64,000 nt of DNA from Micromonospora luteifusca (GCF_016907275.1 NZ_JAFBBP010000001.1:5198001-5262000); one strand, 5' to 3'. Positions 16,078 through 25,503 are shown, counted from the stretch's first letter. The notes: generated by a model not told the origin, from the letters alone. Program-made: numbers and translations.

Positions 16078-17652
16078 GTGGAGGTGCTCGTCCTGATCGT
16101 GGTGCTGGGCGCCACCGTCCTGGTCGGTACCACTCTCGGCGGCCGGTACCGGGTCGCGCCGCCGGTCCTGCTCATCGCGTTCGGGGTGCTGCTCGGGTTC
16201 GCGCCGCCACTGTCCGAGGTGACCCTGGAACCGGACCTGGTGCTGCTGATCTTCCTGCCGGCGATCCTGTACCGGGAGAGCCTCACCATCAGCCTGCGTG
16301 AGATCCGGGCCAACCTGCCGGTGATCGGGCTGCTCGCCGTGGTGTTGGTGGTGCTCACCATGGTCACGGTGTCGTTCACCGCCCAGGCGTTCGGGGTGAA
16401 CCCCGCCGCCGCCTGGGTGCTCGGCGCGGTCCTCGCGCCGACCGACGCCGCAGCGGTCACCGGGCTCGCCAAACGGTTGCCCCGCAAGCTGCTCACCACC
16501 CTGCACGCGGAAAGCCTGATCAACGACGGCACCGCCCTGGTGATCTTCGCGGTGGCGGTGGGTCTGCTCGCCGGGGGCGCGGAGCCGGGCGTGCTGGGGG
16601 TCAGCGAGGAGTTCGTCGGGGCCAGCGTCGGCGGCGTGCTCGCCGGTCTGCTGGTGGGGGCCGCCGTGGTGTTGATCCGTAAGCGGCTCGACGATCCGCT
16701 GCGCGAGGGCGCGCTGAGTGTGCTGACACCGTTCGGGGCCTTCCTGCTCGCCGACTCGGTGCACGCCAGCGGTGTGCTGGCGGTGGTGGTCGCCGGGCTC
16801 ATGCTCGCCTACGCCGGACCACGGGTGATCCGCGCCCGGTCGCGGGTGCTGGCGTACGCGTTCTGGGACCTGACCACGTTCCTGATCAACGGTGGGCTGT
16901 TCGTGCTGCTCGGCACGCAGATACCCCGCGCGGTGCGGGGCATCACCAGCGCCTCGCCCCGACGGGCGCTGGTGATCGTGCTCGCGGTCACCGTGGTGGT
17001 CCTGGCCACGCGGCTGCTCTTCATCTATCTGACCACGCTGTCGGCGAGGTTGCGGCGCCGCCGGATGGTGATCGAGGGTCAGGGGCCGTCCGGCTGGCGG
17101 GTGGGGACCGTCGCCGGCTGGTCCGGTTTCCGGGGTGCGGTGTCGCTGGCCGCCGCGTTGGCCGTCCCGGCGACGACGGTCGCCGGTCAACCGGTGGTCG
17201 AACGCGACCTGATCATCTTCGTCACCGCGCTGGTCATCGTGCTGATCATGCTGCTGCAGGGCACCACCCTGCCGAAGGTGGTGCGCTGGGCGGGGTTGGT
17301 CGGCGACCCCGAACGCGTCGACGAGGCCCGCAACGCCCGGCGACGGGCCACCGAGGTGGGCCTGGCCGCCCTGCCCCAGGTCGCCGCCGAGGTCGGTGCC
17401 CGGGAGGAGGCGGTGCGCCGGCTTCAGGCCGAGTACCAACGACACCTGGAGGACGTCAACGAGAGCGGGGGGGACACCGCCGAGGAACGTCGTCTGGAAC
17501 GCCGGCTGCGCCTCGGTGTCCTCGCGCACAAGCGGCGGGAGATCACCCGCCTGCGCGACAGCCGGGAGATCGACGACCTCGTGCTGCAGGAGCTCCAAAC
17601 GTCGCTGGACAACGAGGAGATCCGGCTGCTGGGACGCGAACCCAACGACTGA
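16078..17652 (+). CDS. Na+/H+ antiporter, CPA1 family (NhaP/YjcE-like)
   Basis: The 524-aa protein starts with GTG 16078 after a GAGGGGG ribosome site. It has about 12-13 membrane helices in residues 1-400 and the CPA1 hallmarks VLAPTDAAAVTGLAKRLP and HAESLINDGTALVIF, where the Asn-Asp pair binds and carries cations, plus GWSGFRGAVSLAAALA. The C-terminal 120 residues are charged and helical, a cytosolic regulatory tail. It exchanges Na+ or K+ for protons at the membrane. A 54-bp internal piece (16701-16754) is duplicated at 14671-14724. It ends 5 bp from the convergent ABC ATPase gene. Confidence 0.93.
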   Translation: MEVLVLIVVLGATVLVGTTLGGRYRVAPPVLLIAFGVLLGFAPPLSEVTLEPDLVLLIFLPAILYRESLTISLREIRANLPVIGLLAVVLVVLTMVTVSFTAQAFGVNPAAAWVLGAVLAPTDAAAVTGLAKRLPRKLLTTLHAESLINDGTALVIFAVAVGLLAGGAEPGVLGVSEEFVGASVGGVLAGLLVGAAVVLIRKRLDDPLREGALSVLTPFGAFLLADSVHASGVLAVVVAGLMLAYAGPRVIRARSRVLAYAFWDLTTFLINGGLFVLLGTQIPRAVRGITSASPRRALVIVLAVTVVVLATRLLFIYLTTLSARLRRRRMVIEGQGPSGWRVGTVAGWSGFRGAVSLAAALAVPATTVAGQPVVERDLIIFVTALVIVLIMLLQGTTLPKVVRWAGLVGDPERVDEARNARRRATEVGLAALPQVAAEVGAREEAVRRLQAEYQRHLEDVNESGGDTAEERRLERRLRLGVLAHKRREITRLRDSREIDDLVLQELQTSLDNEEIRLLGREPND

Positions 17653-17657
17653 CGAGT

Positions 17658-18401
17658 TCAGAGCACCTGGGCGAGGAACCGGCGCAGCCGGGGGTGCTCG
17701 GCCCGTTCGAAGATCGCCGCGGGCGGCCCGGCCTCCAGCACGACACCCCGGTCCATGAAGGCGACGGTGTCGGCGACCTGCCGGGCGAAGCCCATCTCGT
17801 GGGTGACCACCACCATGGTCATGCCCGCGGCGGACAGGTCGGCCATCACCCCGAGCACGCCTTTGACCAACTCCGGGTCGAGTGCCGAGGTGGCCTCGTC
17901 GAAGAGCATCACCTCGGGCCGCAGCGCCAGCGCCCGGGCGATCGCCACGCGCTGCTGCTGACCGCCGGAGAGTTGCGCCGGCCGTGCGTCGGCCTTGGCT
18001 GCCAACCCCACCAGCTCCAGTTGAGCCCGGGCGACCGCCTCCGCCTCGTCCTCGCCGAGCTTGCGGAGCCGGCGCAGCGCGAGGGTGACGTTGCGCAGCA
18101 CACTCATGTGCGGGAAGAGATTGAACTGTTGGAAGACCATGCCCACCCGCTGCCGCAGCGCGTCCGGGTCGTCGCCCAGCACGCTGCGCCCGTCCAGCAG
18201 GACGTCGCCGCGGTCCGGCTCGATGAGGCGATTGATGGTGCGCAGCAGTGTGGACTTGCCCGACCCGGACGGACCGATCACACAGGCCGTCGCCCCGCGC
18301 GGCACGGTGAGGTCGACACCGCGCAGCACCCGGTTCGGCCCGAAGGCGAGGTGCACGTCGCGTACGTCGAGGCTGACCGAGGTGGTCGTCGCGGTGGTCA
18401 T
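17658..18401 (-). CDS. Polar amino-acid ABC transporter, ATP-binding protein
   Basis: The 247-aa protein has Walker A GPSGSGKST (residues 43-51), the Q-loop MVFQQFNLFPHMSV, the signature LSGGQQQRVAIARAL, Walker B VMLFDEATSALD and the switch His in VVVTHEMGFAR. This is the GlnQ/TcyC class. The start ATG 18401 overlaps the permease stop (ATGA). It is the last gene of the binding protein-permease-ATPase operon under the SAM-IV riboswitch and cysteine leader, so import of a sulfur amino acid such as cystine is the likely role. Confidence 0.94.
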   Translation of the reverse strand: MTTATTTSVSLDVRDVHLAFGPNRVLRGVDLTVPRGATACVIGPSGSGKSTLLRTINRLIEPDRGDVLLDGRSVLGDDPDALRQRVGMVFQQFNLFPHMSVLRNVTLALRRLRKLGEDEAEAVARAQLELVGLAAKADARPAQLSGGQQQRVAIARALALRPEVMLFDEATSALDPELVKGVLGVMADLSAAGMTMVVVTHEMGFARQVADTVAFMDRGVVLEAGPPAAIFERAEHPRLRRFLAQVL

Positions 18402-19192
18402 CGCCGGTCTCCTTCCGTCGCGGCGGGCAGCGCCGGCGCGGTCTCGTCCTGGTCCTCGTCCTCGTCCTCGTCTGGCGCGGTGGTGGCCGGTCGGCCGTTG
18501 CGCAGCCGCCGGTCGATCCAGTTGACGACGTGCGTCAGCGGGACGGTCAGCACCAGGTAGCAGAGCCCGGCCAGCAGCAGCGCGGACTCGTTGCCGGTGG
18601 TGGCCGCGTAGTCCTGCCCGATCCGGAACAGCTCCCGCTGGCTGGCCACCAGGCCGAGGAAGTAGACCAGGCTGGAGTCCTTGATCAGGGCGATGAGCTG
18701 GTTCACCCACGCCGGCAGCACTCGCCGGATGCCCTGCGGAATGATCACCAGCCGCATCGCGTCGGCCCAGGAGAAGCCGAGAGCACGGGCGCCCTCCAAC
18801 TGGGCGGCCTCCACCGACTGGATGCCGGAGCGGAAGATCTCCCCGATGTACGCGGCCGCGATGAGCGACAACGCCAGGATTCCCAACGGGTACGGGTCCG
18901 GCCCCCAGACCTGCATGCCCAGCGGGGCCAGCCCGACGCCGATCAGCAGGATCGTCGCCGCGGCCGGAAGCCCTCGGAACACGTCGGTGTAGACCCGCGC
19001 CGGCCAGCGCAGCCAGCGGCTGCGGGAGATGCCGGCGACGGCCAGCAACAGGCCCAGCACCGAGCCGAGCAGGGCGGCGGAGACCGCCAGGATCAGCGTG
19101 TTGGGCAACCCGACGGTCAGCATCTCGGGCAGCGCCTCGCGCATGGCGTCGATGTCGAAGAAGGTCTCCCACAGAGTGCTCAACGGATCCAT
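18398..19192 (-). CDS. Polar amino-acid ABC transporter, permease
   Basis: The 264-aa protein has about five membrane helices. The cytosolic EAA loop reads LEGARALGFSWADAMRLVIIP, the docking site for the ATPase. GLPNTLILAVSAALLGSVLG is the typical first helix of the HisM/GlnP family. The C-terminus carries an unusual run of acidic residues (DEDEDEDQDE) after the last helix. The gene overlaps the ATPase gene by 4 bp and follows the binding-protein gene after 42 bp. Confidence 0.93.
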   Translation of the reverse strand: MDPLSTLWETFFDIDAMREALPEMLTVGLPNTLILAVSAALLGSVLGLLLAVAGISRSRWLRWPARVYTDVFRGLPAAATILLIGVGLAPLGMQVWGPDPYPLGILALSLIAAAYIGEIFRSGIQSVEAAQLEGARALGFSWADAMRLVIIPQGIRRVLPAWVNQLIALIKDSSLVYFLGLVASQRELFRIGQDYAATTGNESALLLAGLCYLVLTVPLTHVVNWIDRRLRNGRPATTAPDEDEDEDQDETAPALPAATEGDRR

Positions 19193-19234
19193 CGGTCGCC
19201 TCTCCTACCGCCCTGCTCGCTCGTCACCGGGTAC

Positions 19235-20116
19235 TCAGGAAGCGGTCGACGCGGACGCCGACGGCGTGGCTGCCGCGGACGGGGCCGTCACCGTGCCGCT
19301 GCCCGGCGTGAAGTCCGCCGGGATCGGCCGGCCGGGGTAGTACTGCGCCTGCAACCGGCTCCAGGTGCCGTCCGCGATGACCTCGTCGAGGCCCTTGTTC
19401 AGTGCCTCGCGCAGCTTGTCGCCGCCCTTGGCGACGGCGTACGCGGTCGGTGCCGGGCTGAGCTGCTTGGCCGCAACGCTGATCTTGCCGTTGCTCTCGG
19501 CGGCCGACTTCTCGCCGATCTCGGCCGGGGCGATCCACGCGTCGGCGGTGCCGGCCTTGAGCTGGTTGATCGCGCCGTTGTAGTCCGGCACCCGCACCGG
19601 GTCGAGCTGCTCGCCGGTGGCGTAGTCGTCCTGGACGGTGCCCTGCACCACCACGACCCGCTTGCCGGCGAGCTGGTCGAAGCCGGTGATCGGGGAGCCG
19701 GCCGGGACGTCCAGGCCGAAGTAGCCGAAGTCGTAGCCGTTGCCGAAGTCGACGGTCTTCTTACGTGCCTCGGTGATGGTGATCGAGGAGCTGCCAACGT
19801 CGAACTTGTGGTTGTTGACCTGGGAGAGAAGGGCGGAGAAGTCGGTGCCGACGAACTCGACCTTGAGGCCGAGCCTGCTGGCCACGGCGGTCAGCAGGTC
19901 GTTGTCGAAACCGGTGAACTTACCGTCCTTGAGGTAGACGTTCGGCGGGGCGTCGGTCAGCGTGCCGGCCCGCAGCACGCCCGGCTGCGCCAGGCCGTAC
20001 GGGTTGGCGGTGGCGTCGGACGAGCTGTCGTTGCCGCAGGCGGTGAGCGTGGTCGCGGCCAGGATCGTGGCCGCGCCCAGGGCGGCGGCGCGGGTCAGGG
20101 TAGGAAGAAATCGCAC
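19235..20116 (-). CDS. Polar amino-acid ABC transporter, substrate-binding lipoprotein
   Basis: The 293-aa protein has a lipoprotein signal peptide with lipobox LTAC, lipidated Cys27. The mature part is the SBP_bac_3 fold, with GVLRAGTLTDAPPNVYLKDG, TGFDNDLLTAVASRLGL and DFSALLSQVNNHKFDVG. The end is a Pro/Ala/Ser/Thr-rich tail. Start GTG 20116 follows GGAG by 7 nt. It is preceded on the minus strand by a leader peptide with two cysteines and by a SAM-IV riboswitch, so a sulfur-containing ligand (cystine, methionine or derivative) is inferred. Confidence 0.93.
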   Translation of the reverse strand: MRFLPTLTRAAALGAATILAATTLTACGNDSSSDATANPYGLAQPGVLRAGTLTDAPPNVYLKDGKFTGFDNDLLTAVASRLGLKVEFVGTDFSALLSQVNNHKFDVGSSSITITEARKKTVDFGNGYDFGYFGLDVPAGSPITGFDQLAGKRVVVVQGTVQDDYATGEQLDPVRVPDYNGAINQLKAGTADAWIAPAEIGEKSAAESNGKISVAAKQLSPAPTAYAVAKGGDKLREALNKGLDEVIADGTWSRLQAQYYPGRPIPADFTPGSGTVTAPSAAATPSASASTAS

Positions 20117-20168
20117 GGGTGTCTCCGAAAAGGTCGCGTCTCGGCGTGCACAGGCGTGCGCCGCCGAC

Positions 20169-20189
20169 GGTGCGCCCGATGGGCGTACC
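20169..20189 (-). promoter_or_regulatory. Hairpin between leader peptide and transporter operon (attenuator candidate)
   Basis: GGTGCGCCC (20169-20177) and GGGCGTACC (20181-20189) pair with one mismatch around a 3-nt loop. It lies between the leader peptide stop and the first structural gene, where an attenuator is expected. Confidence 0.4.
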
Positions 20190-20218
20190 GCTGGGAAGGG
20201 CTCGGGAAGGTGAGTGCG

Positions 20219-20362
20219 CTAGTGCGTGATGCCGCGACGACAGGCGGCGCCGCACATTCGCATCATGTCCACGTGCCGTCGCCGGGTCAGTGCCGGCGAG
20301 GGCCAACCGGCGCGGACATCCGCGACGTCGGTCGATGGGGCGCTGCTGAGGATGATGCTCAT
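20219..20362 (-). CDS. Cysteine-containing leader peptide (47 aa)
   Basis: The peptide begins MSIILSSAPSTDV and ends LTRRRHVDMMRMCGAACRR plus GITH. The RRRHVD...C...CRR pattern is that of the short actinobacterial leader peptides found upstream of sulfur-assimilation and cystine-transport operons. Ribosome stalling at the two Cys codons when cysteine is scarce is thought to change folding downstream and raise expression. The ATG at 20362 has GGGAG 5 nt upstream. It lies between the SAM-IV riboswitch and the ABC transporter genes. It is longer than the usual 20-30 aa leader. Confidence 0.75.
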   Translation of the reverse strand: MSIILSSAPSTDVADVRAGWPSPALTRRRHVDMMRMCGAACRRGITH

Positions 20363-20394
20363 GGTTCTCCCGGGTCTGTGCTGACCTGGGTGCC

Positions 20395-20506
20395 AGGCCA
20401 CGCTTGCACCGGCGTCGTGCCGGTGCCTGGTCTTCACCCGGGGCACCCCACCGCGGAGGAGGGTTGCCGGCCAGCGAGCCGGGGCTTCGCGCTGGCACTC
20501 ATGACC
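20395..20506 (-). promoter_or_regulatory. SAM-IV riboswitch
   Basis: On the minus strand the RNA begins GGTCATGAGTGCCAGCG, continues AAGCCCCGGCTCGCTGG, CCGGCAACCCTCC, CGCGGTGGGGTGCCCCGGG and closes with GACCAGG. P1 pairs GGTC (20506-20503) with GACC (20432-20429). A further hairpin GCACCGG...CCGGTGC and an AAGCGTGGCC segment follow, matching the SAM-IV layout. This class binds S-adenosylmethionine and occurs almost only in Actinobacteria upstream of sulfur-metabolism genes. It stands ahead of the leader peptide and ABC transporter. High SAM is expected to lower expression. Confidence 0.93.
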
Positions 20507-20593
20507 TGCGGCGAGGCTAGCAGCACGCCCGGGTGGATCGTCCAGTCGTTATGACCACGCTCACGGTGTGCGACGGGATGCCCCGCCCACAGG

Positions 20594-22534
20594 TCAGCCG
20601 GCGTGCACGTGCGGGCGGCGGCGTCGGTCGGGGTCCTGGCGGCGCAGGATCTCGCGGGTGACCGAGGCGGTCGCACCCTGCCCGAACGCCAGGTAGCGCA
20701 GGATGTTGCGACCCGGGCCGCCCTCGCTCCACTCGAAGTAGATGTGTGGGCGTCGCCGGCTCCGGTCGCGGATCTCCAGCAGCAGCGCGGCGAGCGCGTT
20801 GGGCACCGAGGAACTGGTCAGGCTGAGCACCGGGAAGGCGTCGTCCGCCACGCTGCCACGGACCAGCAGTTCGGTCTCGAAGTCCGACGGGTCGCTGACG
20901 TGGACCTCGACGAAGATGACGTCGCTGTCGTCGGGAAAGTCGTTGTCCGCCATGGTCTGTTCCAGCTTGGCGCGGTACTCGGCCACGTCCCGGCGGTCGG
21001 GATCATGGGCGATGAGCCGGATTCGCCGTCCGGCACGCTCGTCGATCATCCGGGTCGCGACGGGGTCCAGTTCGACGTGGTCGACCCGCAGCTCGAAGGC
21101 CCGGGACAGCCGGGAGAGCAGCGAGACCACGATGATCCCGCCGATGAAACAGGCCGCGATCTTGACACCGTCGGGGCGTTCCACCACGTTCGCCAGGGTG
21201 GTGTAGACGAAGATCACCGCGATGGCTCCGAACGAGAAGGTGCGGCCGCGCTGACGCCGTCGCACCGCCGCGAGCGTCACCGCGGTCGCCGCCGAAGTGA
21301 TCAATACCAGGACACCCGTGGCGTACGCGCCGCCCTGCGCGTCCACGCTGGCCTCGAAGACGACCGTGATCAGAAACGCCACCGCGGTGAAGACCAGCAC
21401 CAGCGGCCGGACGGCCCGCGCCCAGGTCGGTGCCATGCCGTAGCGGGGCAGGTAGCGAGGTACGAGGTTGAGCAGACCGGCCATCGCCGACGCCCCCGCG
21501 AACCACAGGATCCCGATGGTGGACAGGTCGTAGACGGTGCCGAACACCTCCCCGAGGTGCTCGTGCGCCAGGTAGGCCAGCGCCCGGCCGTTCGCCGGTC
21601 CGCCCGGCTGGAAATCCTCCGCAGGGATCAGCACGGTGGTCGTCACGCTGCTGGTGATCAGGAAGGCGCTCATGATCACCGCGGCGGTGGTGAGTAGCCG
21701 GCGCGCGCCGCGAATCCGGCCCAGCGGTCGAGCCTCGGAGTCCTGTGGGTCACCTCGGACGTTCGGCATGACCGCCACCCCGGTCTCGAAGCCGGACAGA
21801 CCCAACGCCAGTTTCGGGAAGACCAGCAGCGACAACCCGACCACCATCCAGGGATCGCCGTGGCCGGTGGTCAGCGTGGTGGTCCAGTCCGCGACCGCAC
21901 TCGGGTGCGTCACCACCCGCCACAGCGCATCGGCCATCACCACCGCGTTCAGCGCCAGGTACACCGCGACCAGGACGACGGCGATCCCGATGGCCTCGCC
22001 GAATCCCTTGAGGAACACCGCGCCCAGCAGTGTCAGCAGCAGCAGCGTGAGCAGCACCTCGTGCCCCTTGAGCCCGCTCGGCCAGAACGGGTTCTCGTCG
22101 AGGTGCGCGGTCGCGTCGGCGGCCGACAGGGTGATGGTGATGATGAAGTCGGTGGCCGCGAAACCGAGCAGCACCAGTACCAGCAGCTTGCCCGGCCAGT
22201 AGCTCAACAGGCGTACCAGCATCGCGATCGAGCCCTCACCGTGTGGGCTCTCCACCGCCACCCGTCGGTAGACCGGCAGTGCACCCAGCAGTGTCACCAG
22301 CACCAGCACCAGGGTCGCCACCGGCGACAGCGCCCCGGCGGCCAGCGCCGCGATGCCCGGCTGGTAGCCCAGCGTGGAGAAGTAGTCGACGCCGGTCAGG
22401 CACATCACCTTCCACCACGGGTGGTGCCGGCGCTCCGGCGGACGCCCGTGTGGCCCAGGGTGCTGCACGACCTGGTCCGAGCCGGCGTCGAGCAACCACC
22501 GCCGCAGCCGGCCGGCGCGCCTGTTGACCTCCAT
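20594..22534 (-). CDS. APC superfamily permease, KimA-like
   Basis: The 646-aa protein begins [15 protein letters not shown]. It has about 12 membrane helices from residue 55 ([17 protein letters not shown]) to about 500, then a soluble C-terminal domain with [27 protein letters not shown] and [14 protein letters not shown]. This layout matches large APC transporters such as the potassium importer KimA; amino-acid transport is the alternative. ATG 22534 has GGGGGA upstream. The longer frame up to 22867 is Pro/Arg-rich and overlaps the divergent corA gene, so it is rejected. The 146-bp stretch after its stop contains the start of the riboswitch region of the next operon. Confidence 0.85.
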   Translation of the reverse strand: MEVNRRAGRLRRWLLDAGSDQVVQHPGPHGRPPERRHHPWWKVMCLTGVDYFSTLGYQPGIAALAAGALSPVATLVLVLVTLLGALPVYRRVAVESPHGEGSIAMLVRLLSYWPGKLLVLVLLGFAATDFIITITLSAADATAHLDENPFWPSGLKGHEVLLTLLLLTLLGAVFLKGFGEAIGIAVVLVAVYLALNAVVMADALWRVVTHPSAVADWTTTLTTGHGDPWMVVGLSLLVFPKLALGLSGFETGVAVMPNVRGDPQDSEARPLGRIRGARRLLTTAAVIMSAFLITSSVTTTVLIPAEDFQPGGPANGRALAYLAHEHLGEVFGTVYDLSTIGILWFAGASAMAGLLNLVPRYLPRYGMAPTWARAVRPLVLVFTAVAFLITVVFEASVDAQGGAYATGVLVLITSAATAVTLAAVRRRQRGRTFSFGAIAVIFVYTTLANVVERPDGVKIAACFIGGIIVVSLLSRLSRAFELRVDHVELDPVATRMIDERAGRRIRLIAHDPDRRDVAEYRAKLEQTMADNDFPDDSDVIFVEVHVSDPSDFETELLVRGSVADDAFPVLSLTSSSVPNALAALLLEIRDRSRRRPHIYFEWSEGGPGRNILRYLAFGQGATASVTREILRRQDPDRRRRPHVHAG

Positions 22535-22720
22535 CGGCGCGTCCCCCGTCGTCCCGCCCACGGTCACCGTGAGTATCCGCCCGTCCGGCCGCGCCCGTCC
22601 GCCGGTGCTCGGAACTCGCCCGGCGCCTGGTCGGGTTTCGGGCCGAAGACACGGGGGAAACAGCGCCCCCGGTTGGCGGGATCGCGCCCGACCGGACGTC
22701 ACCGGGGGAGGGGACAGGGC

Positions 22721-23848
22721 ATGGTCGGTGGCCGTCGCTCCCGCCCGGGTGGTGGTTTCGGTCGTCAACTGGACGAGTACGAGACGAGGGTCGGCGAGCC
22801 GCCACCCGTGGAGTCGCTCGAAACACCCGGTGGTCTGGTGGACAGCGCCGTCTACGTCCAAGGGCACCGGTTCGCCTCGCCGTCCGGCCTCGCGGAGACG
22901 TACCGCTGCCTGCAGGAGCAGGACAGCGCAATGGCCTGGATCGGGTTGTACCGGCCGGACATCGGCCAGATCACCTCGCTGGCCCGGGAGTTTCGGCTAC
23001 ACGACCTGGCGGTCGAGGACGCGATCAACGCCCACCAGCGACCCAAGCTGGAACGGTACGGCCACACCCTGTTCGTGGTGCTGCGTGCCGCCAGCTACGA
23101 CGACCTGCGGGAGGAGGTCGAGTTCTCCGAACTGCACCTCTTCATCGGGCCGGGTTTCGTGGTCACCGTTCGACACGGTGAGGCACCGGACCTGGCTGCG
23201 GTGCGGCGGCGGATGGAGACCGAGGCGCAGATGCTCGCCCGGGGTCCGCAGGCGGTCCTGTACGCGATCCTCGACCAGGTCGTCGACGGGTACGCGCCGG
23301 TGGTGGCCGGGCTGGAGAACGACATCGACGAGATCGAGACGCAGGTGTTCGGCGGCGACCCGAACGCCAGTCGGCGCATCTACGGCCTCAGCCGGGAGGT
23401 CATCCAGTTCCAACGGGCCGCCCGCCCACTGCTCAGCGTGCTCGACGCGCTGGCCGATGGCGCCGGCAGCGCCAGCAGCGACGAGGAACTGCGCCGCTAC
23501 CTGCGCGACGTGACCGACCACCTGACCCAGGTGGTGGAGCGGGTGGACGGTTTCCGGCACCTGCTGCAGAACATCCTCACCGTCAACGCCACCCTCGTCT
23601 CGCAGCAGCAGAACGAGGAGATGCGCAGCCTCACCGCGGCAAGTTACGCGCAGAACGAGGAGTTGAAGAAGGTCTCGTCCTGGGCGGCGATCCTGTTCGC
23701 TCCCACGCTCATCGGCACGGTGTACGGGATGAACTTCATTCACATGCCGGAGTTGAACTGGCGCTTCGGCTACCTGTTCGCGCTGCTGCTGATGTTGCTG
23801 GTCTGCGGAACCCTCTACCTGATCTTCAAGCGGCGCGGCTGGTTGTGA
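22721..23848 (+). CDS. corA: CorA family magnesium/divalent cation transporter
   Basis: The 375-aa protein has a long cytosolic domain, ending in two C-terminal membrane helices. The selectivity motif YGMNF lies at the end of the first helix, followed by the acidic loop [11 protein letters not shown], both diagnostic of CorA. The protein ends with a positively charged KRRGWL. ATG 22721 follows a GGGGGAGGGG ribosome site. It transports Mg2+ or Co2+ inward. It is divergent from the KimA-like permease, sharing a 186-bp promoter region. Confidence 0.93.
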   Translation: MVGGRRSRPGGGFGRQLDEYETRVGEPPPVESLETPGGLVDSAVYVQGHRFASPSGLAETYRCLQEQDSAMAWIGLYRPDIGQITSLAREFRLHDLAVEDAINAHQRPKLERYGHTLFVVLRAASYDDLREEVEFSELHLFIGPGFVVTVRHGEAPDLAAVRRRMETEAQMLARGPQAVLYAILDQVVDGYAPVVAGLENDIDEIETQVFGGDPNASRRIYGLSREVIQFQRAARPLLSVLDALADGAGSASSDEELRRYLRDVTDHLTQVVERVDGFRHLLQNILTVNATLVSQQQNEEMRSLTAASYAQNEELKKVSSWAAILFAPTLIGTVYGMNFIHMPELNWRFGYLFALLLMLLVCGTLYLIFKRRGWL

Positions 23849-23866
23849 ACCGGGCCTGCGGCGATC

Positions 23867-24052
23867 TCATTCGATGCCACGCAGGATGTGCCGTTCGTCC
23901 TCGACGTCGTCGTCACCGGCACTGATCCGGCCGAGCAGTACGGCGGCGGCCCAGATCGTCAGCGGCGTGGCCGCCCCGGTCATCCCTCCGCCGGTCCGGT
24001 CGTCCCGGGTCTGGCTCCGCTCCGCGCGCGGTGGCCTGCGCTGAGCCTGCAT
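23867..24052 (-). CDS. Small hypothetical protein with one hydrophobic segment (61 aa)
   Basis: From ATG 24052 the protein reads MQAQRRPPRAERSQTRDDRT, then GGGMTGAATPLTIWAAAVLLG and a C-terminal acidic GDDDVEDERHILRGIE. A purine-rich GAAGGGG lies about 9 nt upstream. An internal ATG at 23983 (GGAGGG directly before it) would give 38 aa. No family recognised. The following gap 24053-24274 shows no supported gene. Confidence 0.4.
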   Translation of the reverse strand: MQAQRRPPRAERSQTRDDRTGGGMTGAATPLTIWAAAVLLGRISAGDDDVEDERHILRGIE

Positions 24053-24274
24053 AGGCAATGCCCCTTCTCGTCGAAGCCGCCTCAGCGGCACGGGGTGCGC
24101 CCGCGCCGCCGGCCGGGCCACCCGCGCTCGGGCAGGTCACCACCGGTACGGCATCCATGTCGAACCATCCCACGCCGGGCCGCATCAGCACCGCTTGTTT
24201 TCGGTTTCCCGACTGTCGCCTGCCAATCCGGACATTTTGCCAGGACTGCGAGCTGGCCCCGGCGATGCTCTTCC

Positions 24275-24790
24275 TCAGGGCAACGGGTGGGCGATGTCGC
24301 GGGCGTGGTCGGTGAGTGCCGCGCCGACCACGGTCGCGGTCAGCGGCAACACCTCGAGACACCGCCGCACCGCGGCGGCCATCAGCGCGTTCGGCACCCG
24401 CATGGAGAGCGTGCAGTGCGGCACCCAGCGACCGGGCTGGTAGTGCTCGGCCAATCCGATGCCGGCGGCGGTGAGCCGTTCGTACACCATGCGTTGGTGG
24501 GTCAGCAGCTCCGGTGTGGGCGCCGGGCCGAGCCAGAGCACCCGACCGACGAACTGACCGGCGTGCTGGAAGTCGAGTCCCAGTGGGGCGGCCACGACCA
24601 TCCCGCGTAGCGCCTCAGCGACCTGCTCCGGGTTGAACCGGGGTGCCACCGCGAGCGAGACGTGCGGCCGGTGGCGCTGCTCCCACAGCGACCGCATGCT
24701 CTGCACACCCTCGGCCTCCAGCGCTTCCCAGAGCACCCGGATCCGTCGGGTGGCGTCCGGGTCCAGATACAGCTCCAACGCCGCGACCAC
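24275..24790 (-). CDS. 2'-5' RNA ligase / 2H phosphoesterase family protein
   Basis: The 171-aa protein has the two HxT/S-type motifs of the 2H superfamily: RPHVSLAV (about residue 44) and VPHCTLSM (about residue 126). Spacing and length fit LigT/CPDase-like enzymes, which hydrolyse or join 2',5' phosphodiester or cyclic phosphate ends; the physiological substrate is uncertain. The GTG start at 24790 is preceded by TACGGT 6 nt upstream, indicating a leaderless transcript. It is divergent from the DinB-family gene at 24869. Confidence 0.85.
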   Translation of the reverse strand: MVAALELYLDPDATRRIRVLWEALEAEGVQSMRSLWEQRHRPHVSLAVAPRFNPEQVAEALRGMVVAAPLGLDFQHAGQFVGRVLWLGPAPTPELLTHQRMVYERLTAAGIGLAEHYQPGRWVPHCTLSMRVPNALMAAAVRRCLEVLPLTATVVGAALTDHARDIAHPLP

Positions 24791-24796
24791 GCGATT

Positions 24797-24802
24797 ACCG
24801 TA
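24797..24802 (-). promoter_or_regulatory. -10 element of a leaderless promoter
   Basis: On the minus strand TACGGT is followed by 6 nt and GTG 24790. There is no ribosome site. Confidence 0.5.
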
Positions 24803-24868
24803 TCGGTCGAGGTTTGGTCGGTCCCTGCCGGCGGTACTGGGTCAAAGGCCGACCAGGAAGGTGTGTCC

Positions 24869-25378
24869 GTGGACGTTGGTGACCTGCTGACCGAGACCTA
24901 CGACCGACTGCCCGACCTCGTTCGCGCGGCGGTGGACGGGCTGACTCCCGAGCAGTTGCGCCAGGCCCCCGGCCCGGGCGCCAACTCGATCGGCTGGCTC
25001 GTCTGGCACCTGACCAGAGTCCAGGACGATCACGTCGCCGACCTGCTCGACACCGAACAGCTCTGGGTGAGCGGCGACTGGGCGGGCCGGTTCGGGCTCA
25101 CCGCCGACCCGGACGACACCGGCTTCGGTCACTCGGCCGCCCAGGTCAGAGCCGTCCAACCGGAGAGCGCGCAGGCTCTGATCGACTACTACGAGGCGGT
25201 CGCCTCGCGTACCGGATCGTTCCTGGCCCGGCTGCGCCCGGCGGACCTGGACCGGGTGGTCGACGAGGCGTGGGATCCGCCGGTCACCCTCGGCGTCCGG
25301 CTGGTCAGCGTCGCCGAGGACGACCTGCAGCACGTCGGTCAGGCAGCCTACGTGCGCGGCCTGATCGAGGCCGCCTGA
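24869..25378 (+). CDS. DinB/DUF664 superfamily protein
   Basis: The 169-aa protein shows the four-helix DinB layout: LTETYDRLPDLVRAAVDGL, then NSIGWLVWHLTRVQDDHVAD with a metal-ligand His, and EDDLQHVGQAAYVRGLIE near the end with another. Such proteins bind a divalent metal; some are mycothiol or bacillithiol transferases. GTG 24869 is chosen because AGGAAGG lies 8 nt upstream; GTG 24863 is too close to that site. A second DinB-like protein is encoded at 28074-28577. Confidence 0.82.
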   Translation: MDVGDLLTETYDRLPDLVRAAVDGLTPEQLRQAPGPGANSIGWLVWHLTRVQDDHVADLLDTEQLWVSGDWAGRFGLTADPDDTGFGHSAAQVRAVQPESAQALIDYYEAVASRTGSFLARLRPADLDRVVDEAWDPPVTLGVRLVSVAEDDLQHVGQAAYVRGLIEAA

Positions 25379-25503
25379 GCTCCCGCCGAGCAGACGGCCC
25401 ACGTCGAACGCCCTGCTGATTTCGGTCCTCACCCGTTTCGGGTGAACCGGCCTCACCCCGGTGTGGGTGATCCTTCCGAAGAAGCGTGGGGAGGGGACAC
25501 CTG

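Noticed and set aside
15841..17598. 585-codon minus-strand frame
   Set aside because: Antisense shadow of the CPA1 antiporter, His/Gln-rich, no protein family.
22535..22867. 111-residue N-terminal extension of the KimA-like permease
   Set aside because: Pro/Arg-rich, overlaps the divergent corA gene, and ATG 22534 has a ribosome site and the family-like N-terminus.
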